64,000 nucleotides of DNA from Gnetum montanum. Lineage: Eukaryota; Streptophyta; Gnetopsida; Gnetales; Gnetaceae. The notes beneath the pieces were generated by a model. It saw nothing but the letters and a program-made list of their open reading frames with translations. It was not told the DNA's origin and made no database searches. The stretch spans positions 1,256,924 to 1,320,923 of the forward strand of contig MNCI01008581.1 of NCBI GenBank assembly GCA_015680685.1, in the 5' to 3' direction. Positions 1 through 21,247 of the stretch are shown piece by piece; the stretch's first letter is position 1, and every line of letters starts with the position of its first letter. The translations under genes and the position numbers were made by a program.

Positions 1-9116
<9,116 letters not shown>

Positions 9117-9564
9117 ATTTAATTCTAGGCGATCATTTTGTTTTAACATGAACAATTGTAGAGCATCGGTTCTTTCTTGATTTCTTGGTTATATGAAGGT
9201 AAACCTGCATAGAAATCCAAATTGGAGATTGACCACCAAATTAAACCATTTGATTACTTATGAAGAAAGATTATTGTGAAAAGCTGTATGGAGTTGGGAA
9301 CAATTCCAAAACAATCACTTGTCTCATGTGCTTTTTTATGCAAGATGTAACATACTGGTTTTGAATCTCATGTGAACTGCGTTCATGTGCTTGATTTTGT
9401 TCAAGCCTGGCATTGTGAATCCGGCTAAAGCATACACTGGACCGTCAAACATCCAAATCGGAATCTTCCACATATTTCGCTACGGAAATTGCTTTAGCAT
9501 TAGGGGAACTGCATGCTTTATTAATTTCTGTAACAAAACTGATATGTGCAGTTGCTACCGCTCT
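9117..9564 (+). other. 3' UTR / immediate 3' flank of the ELF6-like gene
   Basis: AT-rich sequence directly after the TGA stop. No canonical AATAAA stands out in the first 400 bases, so the cleavage site cannot be placed from sequence alone. No competing ORF is supported. Confidence 0.4.
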
Positions 9565-10290
9565 CTCTTTGTCAGGATGTCTGTTGAACCTCAGTTGTGC
9601 TATGTATTTCTGAGGTTGTACTTGCTTTCAATCATGTTGATGAAATTATGTATATGATGAATAAGTGTATACATTAGCTGGTTAGATATGCTCTGATACG
9701 GAGCCAAGAAAACGCTATGTTAACTTAATGCTTTTGTTTCTTGCTCTTAAAATGCATTTTCTAATGTTTGGTATATATTTGGTTAACACCCACTGGATTT
9801 TGAACTGTCTTCTTGAATTATCAATCTTTCTTCCACTCATAGAAATAGCTTTATTGAATCTGGTTACTCCCAGGTTAGCATCCTTGTTTGCTTGCCTATG
9901 TATAATCCATGCTTTGCCAATGTCTTTGCGCCTTATGTTGAACCTCAGTTATGCTATGTACCTCTTAAAATATGATTCAACTTTGAGGTTGTAATTGCTT
10001 TCAATTTTGTTGATACATTATGTACGTTATGAACAGTTTTATACTTTAGCTGGTTAGATCTGCCCTGATACGATCATTTAACTTAATGCATTTTTTAACT
10101 GTACAAATGCACTTTCTAATGTTTGATATATATTTGGTTAAAAGACTGGAATTTGAATTGTCTACATGAAAGTAAAATTACCAATCTTTCTTCCTACCAC
10201 TGTCAGAAATGGCTTCTTTGAATCTGGTTACTCCCAGGTTAGCTTAACTGCTTGACTATATATGGGCCATGCTTTGACAATGCCTCTGGC
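9565..10290. repeat. Two-copy tandem duplication, unit about 354 bp
   Basis: Copy 1 (about 9565-9930) and copy 2 (about 9931-10290) share TTGAACCTCAGTTRTGCTATG (9584 and 9938), TTAGCTGGTTAGAT, TTTCTAATGTTTG, CAATCTTTCTTCC and GAATCTGGTTACTCCCAGG in the same order. The offset at the first shared block is 354 bases. Small indels separate the copies, so the duplication is not recent. It carries no coding potential and lies just 3' of the ELF6-like gene. Confidence 0.85.
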
Positions 10291-13200
10291 TTTAGATATA
10301 CATTCGCCACCAAACTCTACTCTTCAACGTCTCAGTACTCTATCCTAGGTCTATATTGAAATGGTAAGTCTTTTTCACGTTTAAATTTTGTACTTTGTGG
10401 CTCATGAATAGTTAATCAACATTCCAGAGGTACAAAATGACAGTTTGAAGCAACCTAATATCAGTTTTCTTAGATTCTCCTTTATTTATCAGCAACATGG
10501 GTTGTGATGGACTTCATGCCACTGGGGTTCCTTAAGGCTTATGATGCAATCCTAGATTTCAAAGTTGCTCTCGTACATTTCTCCTTTGGGTATGGAATCC
10601 AATGGACTAAGGACCTCACCCCCCAGGCTGCTGTCCTCCCAGAAGTACATCATCTATAGAATATATGCAATGGAATGTTCATGTTCATGTAAAGTGAAGG
10701 TTCATAAAGTGTGAAATCAACGTAATATTAAGGATCAAGAGGTTCAATTCAGCTACCTAGTCATGGGGTGACATTAAATGGTACATCAAATAGGAATATT
10801 ATTTAATCAAAACGATGAAGAGCAACACATGAGATCAAATTAAATTATTGTCAATTGGTGATTTTTATGATCACTAATTTTTGAAGTACCATTAAAGTAG
10901 AAGGATAGTAAGAGGCCCTAGATTATGTAAAGAAACATATTAAAATGAACAAAGCTTTAATCAAAAGCTGCAACTTGCTGACAAGCTGTGTTCATTCCAG
11001 GGAACAACGTGTAAGATTAAAAGATAACATAAGTGTAGAATAAGGGAATTTATAAAGAATTCAATATGTAGATCAGTACAATGTCTAGAATAAAATACAT
11101 AAAAATAACTGCAAAATGTTGAGTGTAGGCAGAATCTATTGCTAAGGAATGCTTGTAGGAAGTGAGGAGAATTCATGAGTTGCCAATCAACAAGTAAATC
11201 CTTAGTATATATCAAAGATAGCTTAACCGTTGTTCAATATCCCTAAAAATAAGTGAAGAAAAATTTGTTCATGTATATATCTCATTTAGTTAGCAGTCCT
11301 CAAAGAAGAACGATTAGATGTTGAACCCTATTGTTTTGTAAGTTATTGCTACGGATAATAGAATGGCACTTTAAAACGTATAAATAATTAATTCTAAATT
11401 TTGTATTCAAATAATATAAAAATTTAAAATGTTTTTAAATTTTTTATAATTAGTATGCTAGATTCATAGTTTTACTAAATTTTTAATCATGATATGATAA
11501 TAATTACTTTAAAAATTAATACACACTATGAATATAATAAAAGTTTAAATAAAAAACTTATATAGATATTATTTGGTTGAGAAAATCTTTTTCTTTTCCA
11601 AATTAATGAAATCCTAGAATTGATTCATTGAAAATAGATTTCCATATAATAAATAAATAAAACTAGCATATGTTCTTCCCTAATAATTTCCATGAAAAAG
11701 TTGATCTCTTGGCCCAGCGTTATGATGATAATTATTTATTTTTCATGACAAAGTTCAGTCACCTAGTAGGTTGGCCAGCCAAAATGATTGATGATGATAT
11801 TTAACACATTCTCATTTTTCTTGTCAGAAAAAAAAAACAGAAAAGAAAAATATTAGAATCCAACTTTAAATTCTTAATATTGTAATCATGGTTATTAGTA
11901 TTATATTAATATTTTCGTTTTAACATTTTACTTTTAGGTTTAGTAAGCAAAGAGAGCTTCTACTGTCCTAATTAAAGATACCATCCTAAATTTTAGGCAT
12001 ACCGATTCCAACCCTAACCCTAGCCTTATTTTAATTATATGGTATCACTACTTCCTTCAATGTCTAATGGCTTCTTTCTTTATGTACTTTGTTTATTATG
12101 ATCTTACAATTTTAGTCTCTTTGATACAACTATGCAATAGTTTTTTATACAAATTTCTCTATGGATCTAACCATTATTTCCTTTGTTGATGATCAGTTTT
12201 GTTGCCTATTATATTGTTGATGTTGTTCATGCATTAGTAGTGTTACACTCATTATCAATATCCTAGTCTTATCCCAACTACATGGTTTTGGCTATATGAA
12301 TTTTTTTTTATGATATTTGCTCCTATTAAAAGCCAAATTAGCATTAATAACCAAATCTTAGATATATTTCTTTATACTTATGAATAAAGTATGTTTTGGT
12401 CTACCTTTTAGTTGTTTCCCCCTGACTTTAACAAAGCAACCACTTTTAATAGGTGCATTCTCTGATCATCTCAACACATGAGAGCCAACTTTCCTTAATC
12501 TTTTGGTTTATGGATGTTACCCTAAAACTTTCCTTAATACCAAAATTAGTAATTCAACCTTTCCTGGTGACATTCAACATCCACCTTAGTATTTGCATCT
12601 TTACCACATGCACACATTGAGTTTTGGCCTGGTAACCCTAAGTCACAAGTTTGATTCTAGTCAGCAACATTGAGTTATGGTTTTTTTTAAGCAGAGCTAA
12701 TGATGACACTTAGATACTTGATAGAAATAGCAGCTGAGAGATAGTGAGCTTCTATATATAGTTTATTCGATCTAATGTGATGTAAATAAAATTGTTTCAT
12801 GCCTTCTATGTTAAACCACAACTACGTTAAAACCTTTTGTTTGACTAATTAGTGAATATGTTTAAGATTTTGCCACACTCCCTGAAAATACTAAATGCGG
12901 TCTCATAAATCCTCAAGAACTGCTTTAGAAACTTTGTCTTGCCTTGAGATATCTAAGCTATGAGAGTATACAATGAATTGGCACAAGGCTTCTGCTTCTA
13001 AAGATAATAAACACATTCACATAATAATATTGAGTAAAGTGTTTACATTTTCAATTTTAACTCATTGAGAAGAAAAGTGTTTTGCACTCTTTCAACATCT
13101 TTTCAAAGTTTAGCACCAAGTCCAGGTCCTCAAACAACACATCTATACAATACAATAGGATAGATAATAGTCTAAATATATTTTTAAAAAATTTACTATT

Positions 13201-13390
13201 TGCACATTGGAACCTCCAAAATAGAAGTTATAACAAGTATTTCTTGTAATTTGGGGCTCTAAGTCAAACCCACAAGTTGCAAAGCAAACTACTTAACCAT
13301 TGTCCATTAGCCATGTGAGCAAGTTCTCATTTTCAAGAGAGTATCTATAAGAACAAAAACCATTATCATCACCTAATTCATGACAATGCA
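10291..13390. other. Intergenic AT-rich DNA, nothing recognised
   Basis: No ORF with family character on either strand. The section about 11330-11960 is especially AT-rich. The only fragment worth naming is a possible SINE-like piece near 12626, listed separately. Confidence 0.6.
12626..12690 (+). repeat. Possible tRNA-derived SINE fragment
   Basis: GGCCTGGTAACCCTAAGTCA followed by AAGTTTGATTCTAG and an ATTGAGTTATGG tail resembles the stretch at 40846-40925 (TAGCCTGGTGG...AACCCTACGTCACACGTTCAAT...ATTGAGTTATAA). The two halves resemble Pol III box A and box B. It is truncated and weak. Confidence 0.3.
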
Positions 13391-13399
13391 AGAAGAAAG

Positions 13400-14640
13400 G
13401 GTCATAAGGAACTCACAAAGGGGCCATTAAGATAAGTGGAAGATGAAGGTGACAACTGTGAAGACATCCACAAGAAATGTCCAAACACATGGAGGCTATG
13501 ATCGTAAATGATGGTGAAAAGCAGGAGGAAGGAGACCTCATATATCACGATAAGTCATTCCTGGTGAAGAAGCCCCATTGAAGCCATCTATAGAAATAAC
13601 AATATAGGACAATTCTTGTTGTGATATACATACATCATTGCTTGATATCACAAATTAGAGTCAAGGCCTTAGGATATACTGTGACATTTTAACTACCTAT
13701 GTGTACAAAAATCTTCAATCTTAGAATTATCTATTCGAGAGAAGAACTACCTATGATCGTGAGTTTAGGAGAACAAGGAGATTTGGCTACAAGAGTGGAA
13801 CTTGTGCCGCAATGTAATTTGCTGGAGTGTGAAGTAGTGGCTGCATAGTTGTGAGCCAAATTTTCTTCACATCCACAACATTGTAAGAACGGACTTGTTC
13901 GTGGAATCCATATGTGCATTATGTAGATATGCAAATCTCTATAGCTCAAAAGGTCAAAGAACATACGATTGTTGCGGAAAAGCTATCCCTGTTGGAGGTG
14001 AAGCAGCAGAAGCATGATATAAAGCTTCAGAGAGAAGAAAACAAGCTTAGCTAACATTAAGAAGCACTATTGTGACTTCATAGATAAGCTGACACTCTAT
14101 AAGTATGATAACAGAGCCCAGATGATGAAACTGGATGCCTTAGAAGCTAGGGTGGAACATCAAGAAGCACTAAATATCAAAGCACTTGAAGTAGGATACC
14201 AAGAAAGTTTGAAGGAGTTTAAAAAGAGCAATGTTGGATTAGTCTAAGAACTTCATACTTATAGAACACAAACACCTTTTCTGAATGACAATGGTCTTCT
14301 GTAGGTTGAGATTAGTAATCACAAGAAGCATGAGAAGAAATGGATTCTAATTTTTTTCTTTTTTTGAAAAAATGCATCAGAGAAATTAGAGATAGAAATT
14401 CAGCAAGAATTCAGCAATCGAGATTCTTGAGGCAAAAATAGCAGATTTGAAGCTAAAAATTCAAGACTTGGAATCCAAGAGTACACCAAATCAACAACCT
14501 GCCAAAGTTCCAAAGAAATAAGTCACAAACCAACTAATCAGTATCAAGACATTACCGTTGAAGAAATCCTCCATCATATCCAGTGCATGCATAGAAAAAG
14601 TACTCAAGAGGAAGGTAACAGTAAGTCATGACCATAGTTG
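13400..14640 (+). pseudogene. Degenerate coiled-coil-like coding remnant
   Basis: Interrupted reading frames contain charged heptad-like stretches such as VAEKLSLLEVKQQKHDIKLQ (about 13970-14030) and IQDLESK near 14460. Many stops are present and no start can be defended. The style resembles the coiled-coil half of the accessory ORF at 48.7-51.4 kb, but I cannot show homology. It may be the 3' coding part of a decayed LTR element whose LTR-like region follows. Confidence 0.3.
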
Positions 14641-14699
14641 GTTCCAGAAGTCACTCGTGTAGCACCTTCATCAATAGGTCCTACTCACCAATAAAATCT

Positions 14700-15780
14700 T
14701 GTTCAATTTGAGTCCTTTTGAAGAGGGCATCACCTAGCCCTTATGTAATGTGTGTGTGTATGTTTTGTTTATCTATACCTTCTTGTGTTGGCCTTGCTGG
14801 TGATGATTTCATGGTGTTTTGGCATATTTGGGAGGTGTTTGGAACCTATTTTGATGAGTTCATGAGGTTTCGAGGTCAATAAGGATTTGTTTGGAGGTGT
14901 CTGGATGTTTCAAACCTTAAAACAAGCATATTTATTTTTGGCCTTGTCAGGATAGTCATCTTCTTTGGAGTATAGATGTCTCCTCTGCAACATAGACTTC
15001 TCCTTTGGAAGCAAGACATCTACACTCAATGCCAAACGTCTCCTGCAACTTATCTACACTCAAGCAAGATGTCTCCTCTACCCACAAGATTTCTTCTTTG
15101 GTGGACTCCAAAAAATTATTAATTTGGATTTTGGATGCTAGGGGAGACAAAAGGTCACACCAAGAAGCTATAAAAAGGCATTAAAGGCCTAAGTTTGGGC
15201 AAGCTAATCTAAAGGAAGAGAAAGTTAGTCTTAAGAAGAGAGTTTAAGTGCAAGTAAGGTAGAGCTTGTCCTAGCACATTGTATCCATTTCAGTAAGAGG
15301 CAAGGGAGAGCACTTGAAAGAGGTTGAGAGAGTCTCTTACAATTGTCTTGTCTTGAGCTTATGCTCGAAGTGTGAGCAATTAAGGATTGAGAGGGGATAT
15401 ATGTGGCCTCTATGATCCTTGGGAGAGGTGTGAGTCAAACTTGGCTTCTCAATCTTTGATGTATTTCTCTATATTTTGAGAGTTTTCTTATAAATGGGAG
15501 AATTTACTCCATTTTATTGTGTTCTTGTTTTCTAAGCTTAATTTGCTTATGAAGTTTGTGGAATGGATCCTTTTGGGGCCTATTGAGGTAGGCTCCACAT
15601 CACCTTTGATTTGCCAATTGTTCCCAAATGATCTTTTGAGATGTTTCCTCGAAGATATTTTCATCCCTAATGTATTGCTATTGTTCCTAATGAAAAGGTT
15701 CAGTTCTTGGTTTCTCTCCAAATATTTATGTTTGTTCTTGAATTCATGAGGAAAGGGAAGATGGTTATTTGATAAGAGTG
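14700..15780 (+). repeat. LTR-like region with TATA box
   Basis: CTATAAAAAGGC at about 15168 is a good plant TATA box, preceded by short repeats of the type AGACTTCTCCTYTGGA / ATGTCTCCTCTRC (14965-15110) and followed by a purine-rich leader. This looks like the U3-R-U5 of a solo or truncated LTR. No second copy is in the window and no TSD was found. Confidence 0.3.
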
Positions 15781-17880
15781 CTGTATGTATTCGTGCCTAG
15801 TTGCCACAGATATGTATTACTTATTGTTTGTTTTCTAAAAACTAAAGCCACTCATGAAACTCTCAACCAAAAAACAATTAACAGAACTGAAGGAGGGTGT
15901 TACACCATAATCATAATTTAACTTTCCCAATCATTATTTTTGTAAAATTATGTGTAAACCTCAAGAGTCATAATCGTAACTCATGGAATATAAGTAGCAT
16001 AATGTAAACAATGTTATGAAATATGGAACAAGAGTGAAACATGAAATAACAAGAGTCAAACAACAAGCCAATACCAAAGAAGATGTAAGGAAAGAGAAGT
16101 ACCTGACTTCAAGATGTGATCGTAGGTTGAGTTGCAGGAAAGAACCTCATAAAGTGATGAGTTCTTATTGAAGAGCAAGGATACAAGAAGTAGAAGTATC
16201 TAGATATAAGTGAAGTATCACTCGATGAATGTCAAGTTGGAGAATACAAACTGCAAGTTGTGCAGGCCAAGAATCTATGAAGATCATGCCACATATGAAG
16301 TGGTAGTTTGAGAGCATACGTTGGCACATGAAGACACCTAGTTTAACAAATAAGACTAACTAGGGAAAATTCCTAAAGATGATGATTGTGAATTCATGGC
16401 TATACAAGACAAAGAATTTGTTAGAAATCGACTCCTGAATAATTGTTATGAGTTCAAGATAGATATCCATGATATTGTACAATCCAATTGTGTTTTCAAG
16501 TAAATAAATAATTTTCCTAATAAAATCCTAGTAAATTACAGTTGTCCATGGGATGTACAACTAACCTCTAACACCATGTACCATGCTATATGAAATTTAG
16601 CTAAAGAATGTGCTCAATAATTCTCAAGATGTCCAGTTTCTATATTAGCATGAACAGCGAACAATATTAGATGAACTGCAAATTACTACTGCACTAACAA
16701 TCCTCTACAATTCATACTCCATATTGCATGAACAATAAGAAAGGTATAGTGAAGGTACCAATCTAGGTATATTTGGAGTGTGCCTTACGAGGACTCAATA
16801 CGTGAAAAAAATAGCAACTTCAAATATTCATTTGCTAGTGTACAAAAGTTTTAATTTCTATCTCCCTCAGTTCTTATTACTAGTGTTCAGCTAATCATAA
16901 TGCTTCTTGGAATTACACAGAATTATCTTTCAGTAGTGTGGTTGTTAACCCATCAACTAAAAATACTTCAAAATTAAGAAACTATATTTGTATTATATTT
17001 GCACAAAATGCACATCAATCTCAGGGGAAGATGATCTCCCATAATGTATGAGATTCTCGACAACTCATAATTGCTAAACTGTCAAACAAGATTGTAATGG
17101 GTTTCTTAAGATCCAATCCTGTTTCTTGCCATGATTGATCGATCTATCATAAGACTTTCAAAGTACCCCTGAGTGCTCACCATTCGACTTCTATCAGGAA
17201 TAGAGATACAGTTCATCATCTGAAACTGCATCAGTTAATTGTGAAGCCACCAAGTTCAGTAAGAAAACTTGTTCCTGAAACTCTTTGAAATAGATCTCCT
17301 CCACAATTCTCATTAGCATATGCTGTTAGATATAGGTTCATTCAAATATTAAACCAGAATGTCTTGTTCCTTGGAAATATTACAGGATTCCACAGGCTGC
17401 CTTTGCATAACATTTTATTGGGTTATTACATCATGATTTCTAACTGATATACTTCATATTGCATATCAAGTATACAATTAATCAAATTCAACAATCCATC
17501 AATTACTTTTCTGTAGTAAATAACATCATTTTGTCCCCTTTAATTTTGAATTTAGGAGAAAGTGTTATAGGATTCAAATTACAATAATTCAATTTTTCTT
17601 ATCAACCTGGCTGTGTTACTTGAGAATTTGCCTCAATCTTTGCCATTGATATTATTAGACTTTGCTCTATGAGTATTACTTTATGATCCATTGAAAATAG
17701 TTTATTTTCATTTGCTCCAATTTCCAATGAAATAGTTGAATCAACCATTGTAGCACCCATTGCATTTGTTGTAGCTTCATCAATGGATTCTTTTTCTACT
17801 GATTCTTACCCAACTCTTTTTTTTTTTTTTTTTCATTTGGCATACAAAAAGCAAATGCCACCCCTCGATCCATAAAAACA
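15781..17880. other. Intergenic DNA, nothing recognised
   Basis: Low CpG, no supported ORF. A 22-base poly-T tract lies around 17813-17834. Confidence 0.5.
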
Positions 17881-17884
17881 TCAA

Positions 17885-18960
17885 TATCGAATTGAGATCC
17901 TACCATACTATAGGGTTTTCCTTTTATATACAAAGTGTAGCGCCCATTCTTATCCATTCTAGTTTATTGTTTACTTGGAAATCAACTTATCTGACTCCAT
18001 ATCTGCAAATTTCTCCTGTCGTTGTAGTTGCACTTCCACTTATGCTTGAATACAATTTTCAAAAGACTTATGTATTGTCAATCACGTCTGGAATATCTAG
18101 AGTCTATGAACTAATCTTTACGCAAAAATCAGTTAATCTGTTTTTTAACGAATATGTCCTGTATGTATGACTAAAAAGAAATTGTCTTGGAACATGTTCA
18201 TCTCATCATAATTTCTCAAATTATTTCTTAGATTCTTAATTCCGTGAACAATCTTTTCTGTATGATTTTCATTTGTGGATTTCAAACTTGTAGATCTTTC
18301 AAGCTGTACCAATAATCCTTGTACTGGTGCCCTGGCTTTCGACAAATGAAGCTGCTATTGTTACGACTTGGTTTTGTATCTCCTTGTTTCAAAGGATTTC
18401 TTCTATCAGGTTGAGCATTTTTATTTTACATGTACATGACTCATTATTTAGGTATTTCTCCTAGAGCAATCCTATTTTCCTGATACTTTAGCTTCAAAGC
18501 TTGTGAATAAAAGTTCAATCAGGTATTGAAGATTTCAATTGCTTTTACAACTCTACTCAACCTTTCTGGCAAAGCTTACAGCATGCGTATAATATCTTCA
18601 TCCTACTCCATATGAATTGAATTACTTTTACAACCAAGTCTGCAATAGGTTCACCAGATCTCATCTTAATGATTCTGAGCTTCGTTTGTAGCTAGCTTTT
18701 CTTTGCATCACCTAGCTTTCTAAAAATTAATCACATTTCCTGGATTGTGCATGCAGTATTCTGTCTGTCAGTAATTTTAAATATACGTGTAGTATTCTGT
18801 CTATATACTATTTTTGGTACTTCCTTGGATATACAGACTTCTATAATTTCAACTGTTGTATCATTGTTTGCTCCTTTTCTGCACAATCAGGTGGATTTAG
18901 ATTTTAACTTAGACAAAAAGCCCATAACTTGCTTCTTTGTAGTATTGATTCCATTTTGGT
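17885..18960 (-). pseudogene. Decayed LTR-retroelement gag remnant
   Basis: Read on the minus strand from about 18960 downward, broken frames give gag-like segments: KLGDAKKS, IKMRSGEPIADLVVKVIQF and RIALGEIPK. Near 18330 there is a degenerate zinc knuckle (ICRKPGHQYKDYW, one Cys only). Further on, TLYIKGKPYSMVG suggests continuation toward a later domain. Stops and frameshifts are frequent. The superfamily is uncertain; copia-like gag is my best guess. No LTR pair could be assigned. Confidence 0.4.
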
Positions 18961-19149
18961 TTACTACATTTTGAATTTCTTTGTGGTCAACATTTTATTT
19001 TTGAACATTATAATGTTTGAAAAATGAAGACAAATACATTAGTATTATTTGTTGTATTTCCTTTTATGTTTTTAGAAGGATGTTGCATTTTAAATAATAT
19101 AAAGGGGTAAGTTTGTAAAGTGATGTTTATCCCACATGTGTTAGGATTG

Positions 19150-19370
19150 GGGTTTGGTCCTAATGTTTCCTTATAAATAGAAGGCTTGGGGTAGCCTTTA
19201 AGTGTGTGTTTTTGATGTGGAAGCATTGTATTGAGGTTTCACCTTGGAGACGAGAGTCTTTTTGATGTTGACGTGAGATCTATTGGAGTAACAAATTGGG
19301 TTCTTGGGAAAGCTATAAGGACGGCTTGTGTCCTTAAGATTTGAGCAGAATAAAAGGCAAATCAGCATTG
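19150..19370 (+). promoter_or_regulatory. Possible LTR-type promoter (TATA box and AATAAA)
   Basis: TTATAAATAGAAGGC at 19171 is a TATA-like box, and GAATAAAAGGC about 175 bases downstream could be a polyadenylation signal. That spacing is typical of an LTR R region. No matching second LTR or coding region in the same direction was found, so this may be a solo or fragmentary LTR. Confidence 0.3.
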
Positions 19371-19619
19371 TTGTGGAGGTAGGATAAAAAAAGGGCCCTA
19401 ACTACATAAATCTCTGTGTTCTTGTGCTATTTTTTTCGCTGTTTTCATTCTGCTTTTACAGCAAACGTTTGCTGGAGTTTACAGCAGGTTTTTCAGTGAT
19501 TTATAACGTCTATTTGATCTACTACAACGTGATATTTTTTTTGCCTTTAACATTTTATTCAGATCTACAACAGTCTAATAATTTCTCCAGAGTTTCTCTA
19601 GTGTATTTTCAGATCAGAT

Positions 19620-19795
19620 CTGTTGATTGTTTTATTGAAACTATCACTTCCAATTATAACATATAAAACATACACCTTCTTGTACATCCAAAGCTACTCT
19701 ATCTAGATCAGATCTGCTGATTGTTTTATTGAAACTATNATTATAACATATAAAACATACACCTTCTTGTACATCCAAAGCTACTTTATCTAGGA
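19620..19795. repeat. Direct duplication of about 100 bp around a single N
   Basis: AGATCAGATCTGYTGATTGT through CTACTYTATCTAG occurs twice in direct tandem, with an N at 19739 replacing part of the second copy (CACTTCCA is missing). Near-identity on both sides of a one-base gap suggests an unmerged contig overlap rather than a real repeat. Confidence 0.7.
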
Positions 19796-19924
19796 GGACC
19801 AGGGCAGCATAAACACCTGCCATCAATGGCATCCTACATCTTAATCACAATGTAGAACTACATTAGAGTGTAATTCCAAAAGCATATATAGGTGGCTAGA
19901 AAGGGTGCACCTCCTAGAACTCTT

Positions 19925-21198
19925 TGTTCATCAATCTCATGTTTTGGTAAGCTAAAACATGAAAATGGAGAATTCCTTTTGGTCCACTTGAGCACATGTG
20001 CAAATCTTGATTAAGTAGCTGAGCATAAATCAACTTTGAGGACATGGGAAGCTATTTCAAACCTGCTCAAGAGATTTGGGATGCAAGAAAGCAGATTGAG
20101 AGGAGTCAAGACTTCACTTTTTTCAACCCTAGATACAGAGTGGATGTTCACACATCCCAATAGAGGCCTAACTGAGTTCGAGTGGGAGAATCCACCCTAG
20201 GGTGGATGTTCCAACTTGAAATGTCCCATATTGACTAGAATGTCCAACCCAAGAATAGGCCAATGACAAGGTGAACATCTACACTTGTTTGAGACATCCC
20301 ACCAGAATTGAGAGAAGTTGCAAAGTGAACATCTAAGCTTCAAATGGGATGTCCCAGGAAGTCGTTGCTCAAAAAAATAAAAAGACATCCAAGTCATTTA
20401 CTTCACTTTAGTTCAATTTAGAGTGGTTGGGAAAGTTTGATAATGGAATTTCTAAAAAAGCTTGTTGTCCATTTCTTGTTTACAGTGACATTGATGCATC
20501 TATAACTATGTTGAATGTGATCAATCTCTACACATTCTCTTGGCACACTGGTTTAGGACTGAATCATTATGGGAAGTTGCACCAACATTGCCTATCTACT
20601 CTCTTAAGGTTAGAATGCTTCTTGTCCATTGATTCATCTTGCTTCATATTGCATTCCATTTACTAGGGTTTTTTTTCATTTGATTCATTGTGCCCCAGCA
20701 TTGATCATATTGTGTAGATCAGATTTTAGATCATTTCTCTACACTCTTCTTTGTATTATTCCCATTGCTCTAGGAAGCTCAAATTATCTTTGAGGAGTTC
20801 GAATTGTCTCTAAGGAGAAATCCAATTTAGTTTGGTTTGGTTTGCCCTGAGGGGTTTCACTTGGGTTGCCATGTGTTTGCGATTTTGCCTTGAGGGGTTT
20901 TGGTGTGTATTATGAGAACTTGCTTCATTCTCAGCCTTATGAAGTTCTTAAGAGTTCTGCAAGATACCAAGCTTGGAGATCTGTTGATTGCCCTGCGGAG
21001 AGTGTGCAGCATTAGCAGATCTACCATCATGGTGTCCTCAACCACTATATATTATTTCATAAAGATGGTGAGCTTTACCATGCATATCAATAAGTGTGTT
21101 CCTTTTTGGTAATCTTGTTTGATTAATTTCAGCATCTGGTTTTTAAGTTTCATTTTTAGAACTCATTCAACCCCTCCATTTAAGTTCATTGGTCCACA
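19925..21198 (+). repeat. 5' LTR of the copia/SIRE-like element
   Basis: It aligns along its length with 25475-26663. U3 contains several GGATGTYCCA-type motifs in both orientations (20203-20360) and an A-rich TATA-like tract near 20370. The 5' copy has roughly 25 extra bases just before its CCACA end compared with the 3' copy. Confidence 0.9.
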
Positions 21199-21200
21199 AG

Positions 21201-21212
21201 TGGTATCAAAGC
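21201..21212 (+). other. Primer binding site (initiator tRNA-Met type)
   Basis: TGGTATCAAAGC lies two bases after the CA end of the 5' LTR. It differs by one base from the usual plant TGGTATCAGAGC, complementary to the 3' end of initiator tRNA-Met. Confidence 0.85.
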
Positions 21213-21247
21213 TTGGTGACCATTCTTGGAATTGACAACCCAGAAGA

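Noticed and set aside
17813-17834. Poly-T tract as the reverse poly-A tail of a retroposon
   Set aside because: No target duplication or recognisable retroposon body beside it.
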